Notes: a model not told the origin generated them from the sequence alone. A DNA stretch of 64,000 bases from JADCCX01 sp031378805 (GCA_031378805.1 JANNEO010000100.1:41180-105179), one strand, 5' to 3'. Shown: positions 24,947-33,891, counted from the stretch's first letter. Numbers and translations are program-made.

Positions 24947-26260
24947 ATGACCATCACCCACCTCAAGACAGCCTCGAAAACCCCGGAGACTGAAACGGAC
25001 ACCGCCCGCTCCGTTGTGACCGAAATGCTGGCCACCATCACTGCGGGTGGCGAACAGGCGGTGAAGAACTACGCCCTCACGCTCGACAAGTGGTCCGGAC
25101 CCATCGTGCTAGACAAGGACATGATCGCGGCGCGCATCCGTGACATTCCGCAGGCGGTGAAGGAGGATATCAACCTCGCGGCGGCGCAGGTCCGCCGCTT
25201 TGCCGAGGCCCAACGGAATTCGGTCAGGGATTTTTCCATCGAATTGTCGCCGGGGCTGCATCTCGGGCAGAAGCTGGTGCCGGTCAACACCGCCGGTTGC
25301 TATGTGCCGACGGGGCGCTACGCCCACATCGCCTCGGCCTACATGTCCATCGCCACCGCGAAGGCCGCGGGCGTCAAGACCGTCGTGGCCTGCTCCGCGC
25401 CCTTCAAGGGCACGGGCATCCATCCCCATGTGCTCTATGCGATGACGGTGGCTGGCGCAGATGTCGTAATGTGCCTTGGCGGGGTCCAGGCCATCGCCGC
25501 CATGACCTTCGGCCTTTTCACGGGAAAGCCCGCCGACATCATCGTGGGTCCAGGCAACAAGTACGTTGCGGAAGCCAAGCGGATGCTGTTCGGCAAGGTC
25601 GGCATCGACGTCTTCGCGGGCCCGTCCGAAGTGGCGGTGCTCGCCGACGAAACAGCCGATCCGCTGGTCGTCGCCACCGACCTGGTCGGCCAGGCCGAGC
25701 ACGGACATGAAAGCCCGGCCTGGCTGATCACCAGTTCACGCCGCATCGCGGACGCAGTGGCGGCGCTGATGCCGCAACTGATTGGCACCCTGCCTCCCAC
25801 CGCGCGGGACGCCGCTGGCGCTGCCTGGCGCGACTATGGCGAGATCGTGCTGTGCGACAGTCGGGAGGAGATGGTCCGTGTCTCGGATGACTACGCCTGC
25901 GAACACCTCGAGGTGCATTGCACCGACCTCGATTGGTGGCACGCCAATCTCACCAACTATGGCTCGCTGTTCCTGGGCGAGGAGACCAATGTGGCCTTCG
26001 GTGACAAGGTGTCGGGACCAAACCACATCCTGCCCACGAAATTCGCCGCGCGGTATTCCGCCGGGCTTTCCGTCCACAAGTTCCTGAAGCCCCTGACCTG
26101 GCAGAAGATGAACCGCACGGCGTGCAAGGCGCTCGCCCCTGTCTCGGCTCGCATTTCCCGCCTCGAGGGCATGGAGGCCCATGCACGCACCTCCGATGTG
26201 CGCATGGCGAAATACGCGCCGGGAACCCATGTCGATCTCGGCCAACCCGTGGAGAGCTGA
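24947..26260 (+). CDS. hpsN: Histidinol-dehydrogenase-family enzyme, HpsN-like sulfopropanediol 3-dehydrogenase
   Basis: A 437-residue zinc- and NAD-dependent dehydrogenase. HpsN oxidises (R)-2,3-dihydroxypropane-1-sulfonate to sulfolactate. HisD-type residues are all present: Gln249 and His252 in GQAEHGHES, the base pair Glu319-His320 in CEHLEVHC, Asp in FGDKVSGPNH and His in EGMEAHARTS. HpsN-like features, as recalled, are the LDWWHANLTNYGSLFLGEETN stretch and the absence of neighbouring his genes. ATG 24947 fits the family; the upstream frame is palindromic non-coding DNA. It is followed at once by an SDR and a zinc alcohol dehydrogenase, as in hpsNOP loci. Another polyol could be the substrate. 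Confidence 0.72.
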   Translation: MTITHLKTASKTPETETDTARSVVTEMLATITAGGEQAVKNYALTLDKWSGPIVLDKDMIAARIRDIPQAVKEDINLAAAQVRRFAEAQRNSVRDFSIELSPGLHLGQKLVPVNTAGCYVPTGRYAHIASAYMSIATAKAAGVKTVVACSAPFKGTGIHPHVLYAMTVAGADVVMCLGGVQAIAAMTFGLFTGKPADIIVGPGNKYVAEAKRMLFGKVGIDVFAGPSEVAVLADETADPLVVATDLVGQAEHGHESPAWLITSSRRIADAVAALMPQLIGTLPPTARDAAGAAWRDYGEIVLCDSREEMVRVSDDYACEHLEVHCTDLDWWHANLTNYGSLFLGEETNVAFGDKVSGPNHILPTKFAARYSAGLSVHKFLKPLTWQKMNRTACKALAPVSARISRLEGMEAHARTSDVRMAKYAPGTHVDLGQPVES

Positions 26261-27034
26261 ATGGCATTCCGCCTTGGTCATCTCTTCGACCTGACGGGCA
26301 AGACGGCGCTCGTCACCGGTGGCAACAGCGGCATCGGCTTCGCCATGGCGCGGGTACTGGGACTGGCCGGGGCCACGGTGATGCTCGCGGCACGGCGGCA
26401 GGCTGAAACTGCCGAGGCCATCACCAGACTGGCAGGTGAGGGCATTGCGGGAAATGGCATTCTCGTCGATCTGGCCATGCCGGACTGCGCCAGCGTCGTG
26501 ACAGAAGTGCTGCGCCAGACCGGCACCAGCCCAGATATCCTGCTCAACGCCGCAGGCGTGAATCTGCGCCAGCCCTTTGCCAGCGTTACGGCCGAGGCGT
26601 TCGACCTGCACATGGCGCTGCATCTGCGGGCCCCCTTCCTGCTGACGCAGGCGCTGGCCCCTGCCATGGCCCAGCGCGGCTTTGGCCGCATCATCAACAT
26701 CGCCTCGCTGCAAAGCTTTCGCGCTTTCGCCGACAGCGCTCCTTACGGTGCTGCCAAGGGCGGCGTGGTGCAACTCACGCGCGCCATCGCTCAGGAATGG
26801 TCGAAGCATGGCGTGACGTGCAACGCCATCGCGCCCGGCTTCTTTCCGACCCCGCTGACTGCCGCGGTGTTCAGCGATCCCGAGAGAGCGGGCAAGAATG
26901 CAGCGCAAACCGCCATCGGTCGCAACGGCGTGCTCGATGACCTTGCGGGCGCGACGGTCTTCCTCGCCGCCGAGGCATCTGCCTATGTCACGGGCCAGAC
27001 ACTCGCCGTCGATGGCGGCTTCACAGCACAATAG
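26261..27034 (+). CDS. SDR-family oxidoreductase (possible HpsO-like)
   Basis: A 257-residue classical SDR. The cofactor motif is TGGNSGIGFAMA, followed by LLNAAGVN, the catalytic Ser in NIASLQSFRAF, and Tyr-x-x-x-Lys in PYGAAKGG. The C-terminal GQTLAVDGGFTAQ is standard. The ATG directly abuts the hpsN-like stop codon, so the two are cotranslated. In Cupriavidus an SDR (HpsO) helps racemise dihydroxypropanesulfonate before HpsN acts; this gene could do the same, but SDR substrate calls from sequence are weak. Confidence 0.87.
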   Translation: MAFRLGHLFDLTGKTALVTGGNSGIGFAMARVLGLAGATVMLAARRQAETAEAITRLAGEGIAGNGILVDLAMPDCASVVTEVLRQTGTSPDILLNAAGVNLRQPFASVTAEAFDLHMALHLRAPFLLTQALAPAMAQRGFGRIINIASLQSFRAFADSAPYGAAKGGVVQLTRAIAQEWSKHGVTCNAIAPGFFPTPLTAAVFSDPERAGKNAAQTAIGRNGVLDDLAGATVFLAAEASAYVTGQTLAVDGGFTAQ

Positions 27035-27042
27035 GAGCCTGC

Positions 27043-28038
27043 ATGAAGGCCCTGATCTATACCGGACCCAACAGCCTCACCTACCGCGAAGAGCCGCAGC
27101 CCCTGGCTCTGGCCGATGAGGTTCTGGTGCGCGTGGAGGCGGTCGGCATCTGCGGATCGGACATGCACGCCTATCACGGCCATGACAGCCGCCGCCCTGC
27201 CCCACTTATTCTCGGCCACGAGGCAGCGGGACGCATCGTCGGTGGCGTGCGCGACGGTGAGCGCGTGACCATCAATCCGCTGGTCGTGGACCCCGTCTGC
27301 CCCTACGCCATCGAGGGTCGCTGGCATCTCTCCCCGACCAGGCAGATCATTTCGATGCCGCCACGCCCCGGTGCCTTCGCGGAATTCGTGTGCATTCCGG
27401 AGCGCAACGTGGTGGCGATCCCCGACAGCCTGCCCATCGAACATGCCGCGTTGGCCGAGCCGATCGCGGTGTCATGGCACGCCGTCAAACTTGGCATGGA
27501 GAAGCTGCACCAGCCACTCGCGGCGTGTCGGGTGGTTGTGCTCGGTGGCGGTGCCATTGGCCTGACGGCCGCGATTGTCGCGCGGCATTTCGGTGCTAGC
27601 GATATCGCTATTGGCGAACCCAACATCCTCAGGCGGCGCACCATCGACACAGCCGAAGGTTTCGTGACCTACGAACCGGGTGGCCCACGCGAACCACTTG
27701 CGAATACCGCCGACCTCGTCATCGACGCCGTGGGAGCAGCGGCCACGCGCGCCGCCGCCTCCGCCATGGTGCGCCCCGGAGGGGTCATCGTTCATGCCGG
27801 GTTGCTGCCAGGTTTGGACGGCCTCGATATGAGAAAGATCACGCTGCAGGAGGTGACCGTCACCGGCACCTATTGTTACACCCCCATCGATTTCCGCCAG
27901 ACTGTCGAGGCGCTGGCGGCAGGAGCGCTGGGTGGTCTGGCCTGGTTTGCCGAGCGGCCTCTCGCGGAGGGTGCGCGGGCATTCTCCGACATCGATACGG
28001 GCCAGGCCAGTGCGCCGAAGCTTGTCCTGAGGTGCTAG
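27043..28038 (+). CDS. Zinc-type alcohol dehydrogenase (MDR family) lacking the structural zinc cysteines
   Basis: A 331-residue medium-chain dehydrogenase. Catalytic zinc residues occur in VGICGSDMHAYHGHD and ILGHEAAGRIV; the cofactor motif is VVVLGGGAIGLTAAIVA. The loop that normally carries four structural Cys residues reads NPLVVDPVCPYAIEG with only one Cys, so the second zinc is absent, as in some sorbitol-type enzymes. Preceded by AGGAG. With the HpsN-like protein and the SDR it forms a three-dehydrogenase set consistent with polyol or sulfopropanediol interconversion. Confidence 0.87.
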   Translation: MKALIYTGPNSLTYREEPQPLALADEVLVRVEAVGICGSDMHAYHGHDSRRPAPLILGHEAAGRIVGGVRDGERVTINPLVVDPVCPYAIEGRWHLSPTRQIISMPPRPGAFAEFVCIPERNVVAIPDSLPIEHAALAEPIAVSWHAVKLGMEKLHQPLAACRVVVLGGGAIGLTAAIVARHFGASDIAIGEPNILRRRTIDTAEGFVTYEPGGPREPLANTADLVIDAVGAAATRAAASAMVRPGGVIVHAGLLPGLDGLDMRKITLQEVTVTGTYCYTPIDFRQTVEALAAGALGGLAWFAERPLAEGARAFSDIDTGQASAPKLVLRC

Positions 28039-28309
28039 AGCATGACGTTGTTAGACGGAAGCAACTGCGTTGCAGCTGGGATGAGGCGACCCTGTTCGAT
28101 GCGAACCAAGAGCGATCTGGTTGATCGGTCGAGGTGCGGATCGAACAGGGCGCTCATTCCAGCGCAACCCGAACGGGACAGAATCTATTTGGCCCGGATT
28201 TTCCAAACAGCTCCTTGGCCGATCAACCAGATCGCCCGCGTCACCCTTTGGAAAACCGGACCAAATGGACTCTGTCGCAGTGGTTCCGTCTAACAACGTC
28301 ATGCTCTAG
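28035..28309. mobile_element. MITE-like element with 26-bp perfect terminal inverted repeats
   Basis: The ends 28035-28060 and 28284-28309 are perfect 26-bp inverted repeats beginning CTAGAGCATGACGTTG. Inside are further inverted pairs: 28113-28128 with 28219-28234, 28177-28207 with 28247-28276, and the CCCTGTTCGAT/ATCGAACAGGG pair. The element fills the whole gap between the alcohol dehydrogenase and the convergent LacI gene, and both stop codons lie in or beside its ends. The two similar ORFs it shows on opposite strands come from its symmetry. It encodes no transposase. Confidence 0.75.
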
Positions 28310-29322
28310 AGCAAACCGCGTGTCGTGGCGCCAATGGACATCTCGACTGGAACGACACTCCGCCTTTCGACCTTTGCACCGTTGATTCGAGCCAGGAGCA
28401 TACGCGCTCCCAGTGTCCCCATCAGCAGGCGGGGCGTGACGAGGGTCGTGAGCGGACGGGGCAGCACGGCGTTGATTCCCAAGCCGTTGAAGCCGACGAT
28501 CCCGATATCCCCTGGCACCGACAGCCCGTGCGCCTCGCAAGCGGACATTCCCCCAAAGGCCATGTGATCGTTGAGGTAGCAGATACAGTCAGGACGTGAA
28601 TCGCCAGCCGCCAGCAAGACCCTGGTTTCGTTCATGCCAGCCTCGAATGAGGCGTGCCTCTCGCTGCGCAGGACAGGGATAGCACCTCGCCCCTTCGCAG
28701 CAAATGCCGCCCGCAAACCAGCCAGTCGCTTCTCGGCCCGCGGATCCCGGTTTTCTTCAACGCCGACAAAGGCCGGTGCCTTGTAGCCGCACGCCAGAAG
28801 GTACTCGCCGATCTTGCACCCGGCGGCCACATGGTCGATGCCAACGCAGACATCGATGGGATTGGAACACTGGTCCCAGATTTCGAGCGTGGGAATACCC
28901 GCCGCCCGGAGCTGCTCACATACCTCCGGTGCGTGATCCACACCACTCAGGACGACACCAGCCGGTTTCCAGTCGATCATGCGCTCCACCCACAGCGCCT
29001 CCCGATGGCTGTCATAGTCCGAGTTGTCGAGCACGAGATCAAAGCCCGCAGTGTCGAACGTGCGGCGCATTCCGTCGAGTATGTCGGCGAAGACCTCATT
29101 GAACAATGTGGGCAAGGAGATGCCGATAAGGGTCGAGTGCGATGCCGCCAGCGAGCGCGCCGTGCGACTGGGGCGATAGCCCAGAGCCTTGGCAGCGGCG
29201 AGGATTTCGCTGCGCTTGGCGCTGGACACGCCCTCGACGCCGCGCATCGCCCGTGACACCGTCATGATGCTGACGCCGACACAATTGGCGACATCCTGGA
29301 TGCTGGGGGACTGGCGTGCCAT
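28306..29322 (-). CDS. LacI-family transcriptional regulator
   Basis: A 338-residue regulator with helix-turn-helix SIQDVANCVGVSIMTVSRAM and hinge RPSRTARSLAAS; the sensor domain has GISLPTLFNEVFADILDG, VVLSGVDHAPEVCEQL, GVEENRDPRAEKRLAGL and VGFNGLGINAVLPRPLTTL, resembling GntR/IdnR-type sugar-acid regulators. ATG 29322 gives the usual N-terminus, but no ribosome site precedes it and the frame stays open to 29433 through a MITE-like element, so an ATG at 29400 may be used. It is divergent from a sugar transporter operon and a perfect LacI operator, which it probably binds. Confidence 0.88.
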   Translation of the reverse strand: MARQSPSIQDVANCVGVSIMTVSRAMRGVEGVSSAKRSEILAAAKALGYRPSRTARSLAASHSTLIGISLPTLFNEVFADILDGMRRTFDTAGFDLVLDNSDYDSHREALWVERMIDWKPAGVVLSGVDHAPEVCEQLRAAGIPTLEIWDQCSNPIDVCVGIDHVAAGCKIGEYLLACGYKAPAFVGVEENRDPRAEKRLAGLRAAFAAKGRGAIPVLRSERHASFEAGMNETRVLLAAGDSRPDCICYLNDHMAFGGMSACEAHGLSVPGDIGIVGFNGLGINAVLPRPLTTLVTPRLLMGTLGARMLLARINGAKVERRSVVPVEMSIGATTRGLL

Positions 29323-29328
29323 GGTGGC

Positions 29329-29458
29329 TAAGGAGTGTTGACAAACTGGACAGGCGCCGCTCCTCGCCAATACGGACGTATTGGCTTCGGATCGCCGCAT
29401 GTATCTCGGTCCCTTTTTGATCTCATCGAGCACCTGTCCAGTTAGTCAACACTCCTTA
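29329..29458. mobile_element. Small MITE-like element, 29-bp imperfect terminal inverted repeats
   Basis: Arms at 29329-29357 and 29430-29458 (starting TAAGGAGTGTTGAC) match with only a few mismatches. An internal hairpin GCCAATAC-GGAC-GTATTGGC lies at 29366-29385. At about 130 bases it is too short to encode a transposase. It separates the LacI gene from its presumed operator, and its ATG-containing interior is in frame with the regulator. Confidence 0.7.
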
Positions 29459-29473
29459 CGTTAGCGCTAACGT
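29458..29473. promoter_or_regulatory. Perfect LacI-type operator
   Basis: ACGTTAGCGCTAACGT is a perfect 16-bp palindrome with central GCGC, a classic LacI-family operator form. It abuts the right end of the MITE-like element and lies 82 bases before the ATPase start codon, well placed to block transcription of the sugar operon. Confidence 0.7.
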
Positions 29474-29555
29474 TGAATTCCCGTCCAGCTGATTAACAGC
29501 GCGGAGGGGATGCCGCATAGTTCCGCAAAACAAAAGTGCTGCCGGGGAGGGTTGG

Positions 29556-30638
29556 TTGCCAGAGATCGTCTTCGATCGGGTCGAGAAGAGGTTTGGCGCG
29601 GTGAGCGTACTCCCCCCGCTGGACCTGAAGCTGGCCGACGGAGAGTTCACCGTTCTCGTTGGCCCCTCAGGCTGCGGCAAATCGACGACGCTGCGCATCC
29701 TGGCGGGTCTCGAAACATTGACGGCTGGCGAAATCTATTTCGATGGCAGGCCGATCAGCCGCCTCGATCCCAAGGACAGGGACATCGCCATGGTGTTCCA
29801 GGATTATGCGCTCTATCCGCATATGAACATCGCCAAGAACATGTCCTTCGCCCTTCGACTGAAGCGCGTGCCGAAAGCGGAAATCGACGCCAAGGTGAAA
29901 GCCGTGGCGGACATGCTCAACATCGGGCATCTGCTGGACCGCAAGCCCGGCGAATTGTCGGGCGGGCAGCGCCAGCGCGTCGCCATGGGCCGGGCGCTCA
30001 CCCGCGACGCCGGCACATTCCTGTTCGATGAACCACTCTCCAACCTCGATGCCAAGCTCCGGGCCAAACTGCGCACCGAGATCGCCGAGATGCGCACCCG
30101 CATCGATAAGAACATGGTCTATGTCACGCATGACCAGGTCGAGGCGATGACACTGGGCGACCGCATCGTGGTGATGTCGGAAGGCGTGATCCAGCAGCAG
30201 GGCACGCCAAAGGAGCTGTTCGAGAAGCCGATCAACCAGTTCGTTGCGGGCTTCATCGGCAGTCCGACCATGAATTTCATGGATGGGCAGCTCACGCGGG
30301 ACAATGACCGGCTCTGGGTCCGCGGTGATGGATATCAGTTGCCACTGGATGATGTCGCCGCATCGCGCATCGGCCAGGCCCCGTCAGGGTCCGTGGTTGT
30401 GGGGATGCGCCCTTCGGCGTTCGTGCGGGATCCCTCCCAGGGGCATCCGATCGCCCTCAAGGTGATCGTGGCGGAATACCTCGGGACCAATTCGGTGCTG
30501 GCGACGCGGTGTGGCGCCTCTGACATTCTGGTGGAAGTGGCCAGTGCCCAGCTGCCAAGGTCGGGTGAGACGGTGACCTTCGGCATCCGGTCGCAGGATG
30601 TCATGGTGTTCGACAAGACAACGGGAAAAACGCTGTGA
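29556..30638 (+). CDS. CUT1-type sugar ABC ATPase (UgpC/MalK/ThuK-like)
   Basis: A 360-residue ATPase with Walker A GPSGCGKS, Q-loop MVFQDYALYPHMNIAKNM, signature ELSGGQRQRVAMGRAL, Walker B LFDEPLSNLDAKLR and H-loop VTHDQVEAMTLGDR, then a TOBE domain with VVVGMRPSAFV. The start is a TTG, fixed by GGGGAGG five bases upstream; no in-frame ATG or GTG fits. It heads an operon with binding protein, two permeases, a b561-like protein and an SMP-30 lactonase, probably repressed by the divergent LacI regulator. Confidence 0.9.
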   Translation: MPEIVFDRVEKRFGAVSVLPPLDLKLADGEFTVLVGPSGCGKSTTLRILAGLETLTAGEIYFDGRPISRLDPKDRDIAMVFQDYALYPHMNIAKNMSFALRLKRVPKAEIDAKVKAVADMLNIGHLLDRKPGELSGGQRQRVAMGRALTRDAGTFLFDEPLSNLDAKLRAKLRTEIAEMRTRIDKNMVYVTHDQVEAMTLGDRIVVMSEGVIQQQGTPKELFEKPINQFVAGFIGSPTMNFMDGQLTRDNDRLWVRGDGYQLPLDDVAASRIGQAPSGSVVVGMRPSAFVRDPSQGHPIALKVIVAEYLGTNSVLATRCGASDILVEVASAQLPRSGETVTFGIRSQDVMVFDKTTGKTL

Positions 30639-30670
30639 ACAACACACGGCGGCAACACAGGGAGAAAACA

Positions 30671-32014
30671 ATGAAGAAATCCATCAGGGCCATCGTGTTC
30701 GGGGTGAGCCTGAGCGTGGTCGCCATGGCGACAGCCGTGCCACAGGCGCAGGCCGACCCCTATGCACCGCACCGGGGCAAGAGCCTGGTTGTCAACTTCC
30801 CGGCGCATCCCCACTATTCCGCCGTGATGAAGGTTTTGCCGGAATTCACCAAGGAAACCGGCATCAAGGTGGAGGTCGACCAGCTCGAGTTCCTCAAGAT
30901 GCGGGAGAAGCAGACGCTGGAGCTGACGAAGGCACGGGGCGACTACGACCTGATTTCATATGTCGTCTTCTCCAAGGCGGATTATGTCTTCGCGGACCAG
31001 CTTGAGAATCTCGCGCGTTACTTCATGAACCCGCGCCTGGCGGACCCTGCCTATGATCCCGACGACATCATTCCGGGCTACATGCAGAACATCGGCGTGG
31101 CGGGCGGCGCCAAGGGTTACTTGCCTGGTCCCACCGGGTCGCTCTTCGGTGTTCCCTTCGGTTCGGAAACCTCGATCCTTGGCTACCGCAAGGATATCTT
31201 CGAGAAGCACAACCTGAAGGTGCCCACCACCTATGACGAGATGGTCGATCTTGCCTGCAAGATTCCCCAGCTCGAGAAGGGCATGGGCGGCATGGCCTCC
31301 CGCGCCGCCTCAGGCCACCACGCCGCACACGCCTACCTCCTGCATCTGGCCCCTCTGGGTGGGCGCGTGTTCGACGAGAACTGGAACCCGATCATCAACA
31401 ATGCGGCAGGGCTGAAGGCGGCCGAGACGCTGAAGAAGATCGTGGATTGCGGCCCTGAAGGTGCCAAGACCTTCGGTGTTGCCGAGGCGGGTGCCGCCTT
31501 CCTGCAGGGCAAGACGGCGATGTATCTCGACTCGACTGTCTTTGCCGGTCAGGTCAATGATCCTGCCCAATCCAAGGTCGTTGGCCAGGTCGGCTGGGCG
31601 ATGCACCCCATGGGGGTACGCCGTGGGTCGCAGACCGGTGGCTTCGGCATCGCTATCCCGCGCAACGCCAAGAACAAGGATGCGGCATTCCTGCTGATGC
31701 AGTGGCTGACCTCCAAGCGCGTGGACAAGATGATCGCCCTGCAAGGTGGCAATCCGATCCGCTTCTCCACCCATGCCGATGCCGAGGTGAACGCCAAGTT
31801 CCCCTACATGGCGACCTTCGGAGAAGCCCTGAAACACGCCGATCCGGACTGGCGTCCGATCATCCCGGCCTGGGGCAAGATCAATGCTGACCTGGGCACG
31901 ACACTGTCCAAGGTTCTCACCGAGAATCTCGATATCAAGCAGGCCTTCGATGGCATCGCTATGCGCACCAAGGCGGTGATGACCGAAGCCGGTTACGACA
32001 CCTTCCGGAAGTAG
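30671..32014 (+). CDS. CUT1-type sugar-binding protein
   Basis: A 447-residue family 1 binding protein. A Sec signal (MKKSIRAIVFGVSLSVVAMATA, cleaved near QAQA) precedes a mature chain with LVVNFPAHPHYSAVMKVLPEF, ARGDYDLISYVVFSKADYV, GVPFGSETSILGYRKDIFE and MHPMGVRRGSQTGGFGIAIP. The latter resembles polyol and sugar-binding proteins of the SmoE/ThuE kind. ATG 30671 is chosen over an upstream frame because of AGGGAGAAAAC in front and the signal peptide. It supplies the two following permeases. Confidence 0.9.
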   Translation: MKKSIRAIVFGVSLSVVAMATAVPQAQADPYAPHRGKSLVVNFPAHPHYSAVMKVLPEFTKETGIKVEVDQLEFLKMREKQTLELTKARGDYDLISYVVFSKADYVFADQLENLARYFMNPRLADPAYDPDDIIPGYMQNIGVAGGAKGYLPGPTGSLFGVPFGSETSILGYRKDIFEKHNLKVPTTYDEMVDLACKIPQLEKGMGGMASRAASGHHAAHAYLLHLAPLGGRVFDENWNPIINNAAGLKAAETLKKIVDCGPEGAKTFGVAEAGAAFLQGKTAMYLDSTVFAGQVNDPAQSKVVGQVGWAMHPMGVRRGSQTGGFGIAIPRNAKNKDAAFLLMQWLTSKRVDKMIALQGGNPIRFSTHADAEVNAKFPYMATFGEALKHADPDWRPIIPAWGKINADLGTTLSKVLTENLDIKQAFDGIAMRTKAVMTEAGYDTFRK

Positions 32015-32071
32015 CCGCATCACCCTCTGGCGGCGCGGGACAGCCCGCGCCGCCGATCCCTTCCGCTTCTC

Positions 32072-33004
32072 ATGAAAGTTGCCATGCAGGCAGCCAACAC
32101 CTCGCGGCTTACGCCCTACATGTTCCTCGCGCCCGCGATCGTGATCCTCGCGGTCGCGCTGATGTATCCCATCGGCTACATGGTCTATGCGAGTTTCCTG
32201 GACTGGAACCCGAGCCAGCGTATCGGCGAGGCGGGCTGGGTCGGTTTGCGCAACTATCTGTTCCTGCTCAACGATCCGAAATTTCACGAGTCCTTCGGCG
32301 TCACCCTCATCTTCGCGGCATCGGTCGTGACCATCGAGATGGCGCTGGGCGTGGGCCTTGCGCTGCTGCTCGACCGCAACATCCGGGGCATGTCGCTGCT
32401 GCGCACGCTGTTCATCCTGCCCATGATGATCGCGCCCATCGTTGTCGGACTGATGTGGCGCTACATGTATCACCCGACGGTCGGCACCTTCAACCGCACG
32501 CTGAAGAGCCTTGGGCTGGCCCCCATTCCCTGGCTGTCCGATGCGAATTGGGCGCTGGCGGCCGTGATCATCGCCGATATCTGGCAATGGACACCATTCA
32601 TCTTCATCCTGGCGCTCGCCGCGCTGCAATCCTTGCCACGTTCGGCGCTGGAGGCGGCACGGATCGATGGTGCCAACGGCTGGCAGCAAGTGCTGCACAT
32701 CAAGTTGCCGCTGATGCTGCCCGTCCTGATCATCACCGGCCTGCTCCGCCTGATCGATGCCTTCAAGGTGCTGGAAGTCGTGCTGGTGCTCACCAATGGC
32801 GGTCCGGGGCTTTCCACCGAAATCCTGTCGCTGCGCATTTCACGAACCGCCTCCGAGTTCCGCGAACTGGGCGTTGCTGCCGCGATGTCCAACATCCTGC
32901 TGCTGCTCCTTCTGGTGCTGACGCTGGCCATGTTCGTCTTCAACAAGATGCATGAGTCACGACAGGCACGGCTGCGGGCCGCCGCACAAAAGGCAGGACA
33001 CTGA
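32072..33004 (+). CDS. CUT1-type sugar ABC permease (MalF/UgpA-like)
   Basis: A 310-residue inner-membrane permease with six helices. Landmarks: YMFLAPAIVILAVALMYPI in helix 1, WVGLRNYLFLLNDPKFHESF, the docking loop LEAARIDGANGWQQVLHIKLPLMLP and VLTNGGPGLSTEILSLRI, as in polyol/trehalose permeases. An ATG five codons later is an alternative start. Its TGA shares one base with the ATG of the next permease. Confidence 0.9.
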   Translation: MKVAMQAANTSRLTPYMFLAPAIVILAVALMYPIGYMVYASFLDWNPSQRIGEAGWVGLRNYLFLLNDPKFHESFGVTLIFAASVVTIEMALGVGLALLLDRNIRGMSLLRTLFILPMMIAPIVVGLMWRYMYHPTVGTFNRTLKSLGLAPIPWLSDANWALAAVIIADIWQWTPFIFILALAALQSLPRSALEAARIDGANGWQQVLHIKLPLMLPVLIITGLLRLIDAFKVLEVVLVLTNGGPGLSTEILSLRISRTASEFRELGVAAAMSNILLLLLLVLTLAMFVFNKMHESRQARLRAAAQKAGH

Positions 33005-33891
33005 TGGCCACCACCGCACCTGATCGTCAGCATCCCGGCTTCTATGCGCTGGTCGTCGCGCTGGTCATCATGTCGATCGGGCCCATCGTTCTCATGCTGA
33101 TCACCTCGCTCAGGCTCAATGTCGAGATCATGAGCGACACGTCGAGCCTGCTCTTCATGCCGACGCTGCGCAACTATGAGGCGGTGCTGTGCGATGTGCT
33201 CTGGTACAAGCCGTCTGCCGTCGACCTGTGCGACCCGACCTTCGCGCGGGCGCTGGGCAATTCGCTCTTCATTGCCACCATCGCAACCGTTCTCACCCTC
33301 GTGATCGGGTGCATGGCGGCCTATGCCATCGTGCGGTTCCGGTTCTTCGGACGCGATGGCCTCTCGCTCATGACGCTCATCATGCGGATGGTGCCGCCCG
33401 CCGTGCTGCTGGTTCCGGTGTTCGGCATTTGGACCTTCCAGTTCTGCATCGGTGACCACTGCGCCGCTGGCACGCATTGGGGCATCATCCTGATCTATGT
33501 GGCGATGAACCTGCCCTTCGTCATCTGGATCCTGCAGAGCTTCATTGCCCAGGTGCCCATCCAGCTGGAGGAAGCTGCCCGCATCGACGGCGCTGGCCCT
33601 TTCCGCGTCTTCTTTCTCATCGTCCTGCCGCTGATCAAGCCGGGCCTTGCGGCGGCGGCCATCTTCACCTTCCGCATTGCCTGGAACGAGTTCCTGCTCG
33701 CCAACGCGCTCGCGGATCGCAAGACGCGCACGGTGCCGGTGACCATCGTCAATTCGCTGACGGAGTACAACATCGACTGGGGTGTGATCATGGCGACGGG
33801 GATGCTGCTCGCCGTCCCGCCCATCATCTTCACGCTGCTGGCATCGCGCCAGATCATCACCGGCATGACCGCCGGTGCCGTGAAGGGCTGA
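33004..33891 (+). CDS. CUT1-type sugar ABC permease (MalG/UgpE-like)
   Basis: A 295-residue inner-membrane partner permease. It has six helices, the loop EEAARIDGAGPFRVFFLIVLPLIKPG and the MalG-like RIAWNEFLLANAL segment. A longer than usual periplasmic loop between helices 1 and 2 (YEAVLCDVLWYKPSAVDLCDP) and another with CIGDHCAAGTH contain two Cys each and may form disulfides. One-base overlap with the first permease gene indicates coupling. Confidence 0.9.
   Translation: MATTAPDRQHPGFYALVVALVIMSIGPIVLMLITSLRLNVEIMSDTSSLLFMPTLRNYEAVLCDVLWYKPSAVDLCDPTFARALGNSLFIATIATVLTLVIGCMAAYAIVRFRFFGRDGLSLMTLIMRMVPPAVLLVPVFGIWTFQFCIGDHCAAGTHWGIILIYVAMNLPFVIWILQSFIAQVPIQLEEAARIDGAGPFRVFFLIVLPLIKPGLAAAAIFTFRIAWNEFLLANALADRKTRTVPVTIVNSLTEYNIDWGVIMATGMLLAVPPIIFTLLASRQIITGMTAGAVKG

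Noticed and set aside
28042..28302. Two similar 83-codon ORFs on opposite strands between the alcohol dehydrogenase and LacI genes.
   Set aside because: They arise from the inverted symmetry of the MITE-like element; no ribosome sites or family resemblance.
31310..32698. Long minus-strand ORF of 462 codons opposite the sugar-binding protein and permease.
   Set aside because: It is antisense to two well-supported genes, with low-complexity His/Arg/Gly-rich translation typical of high-GC shadow frames.
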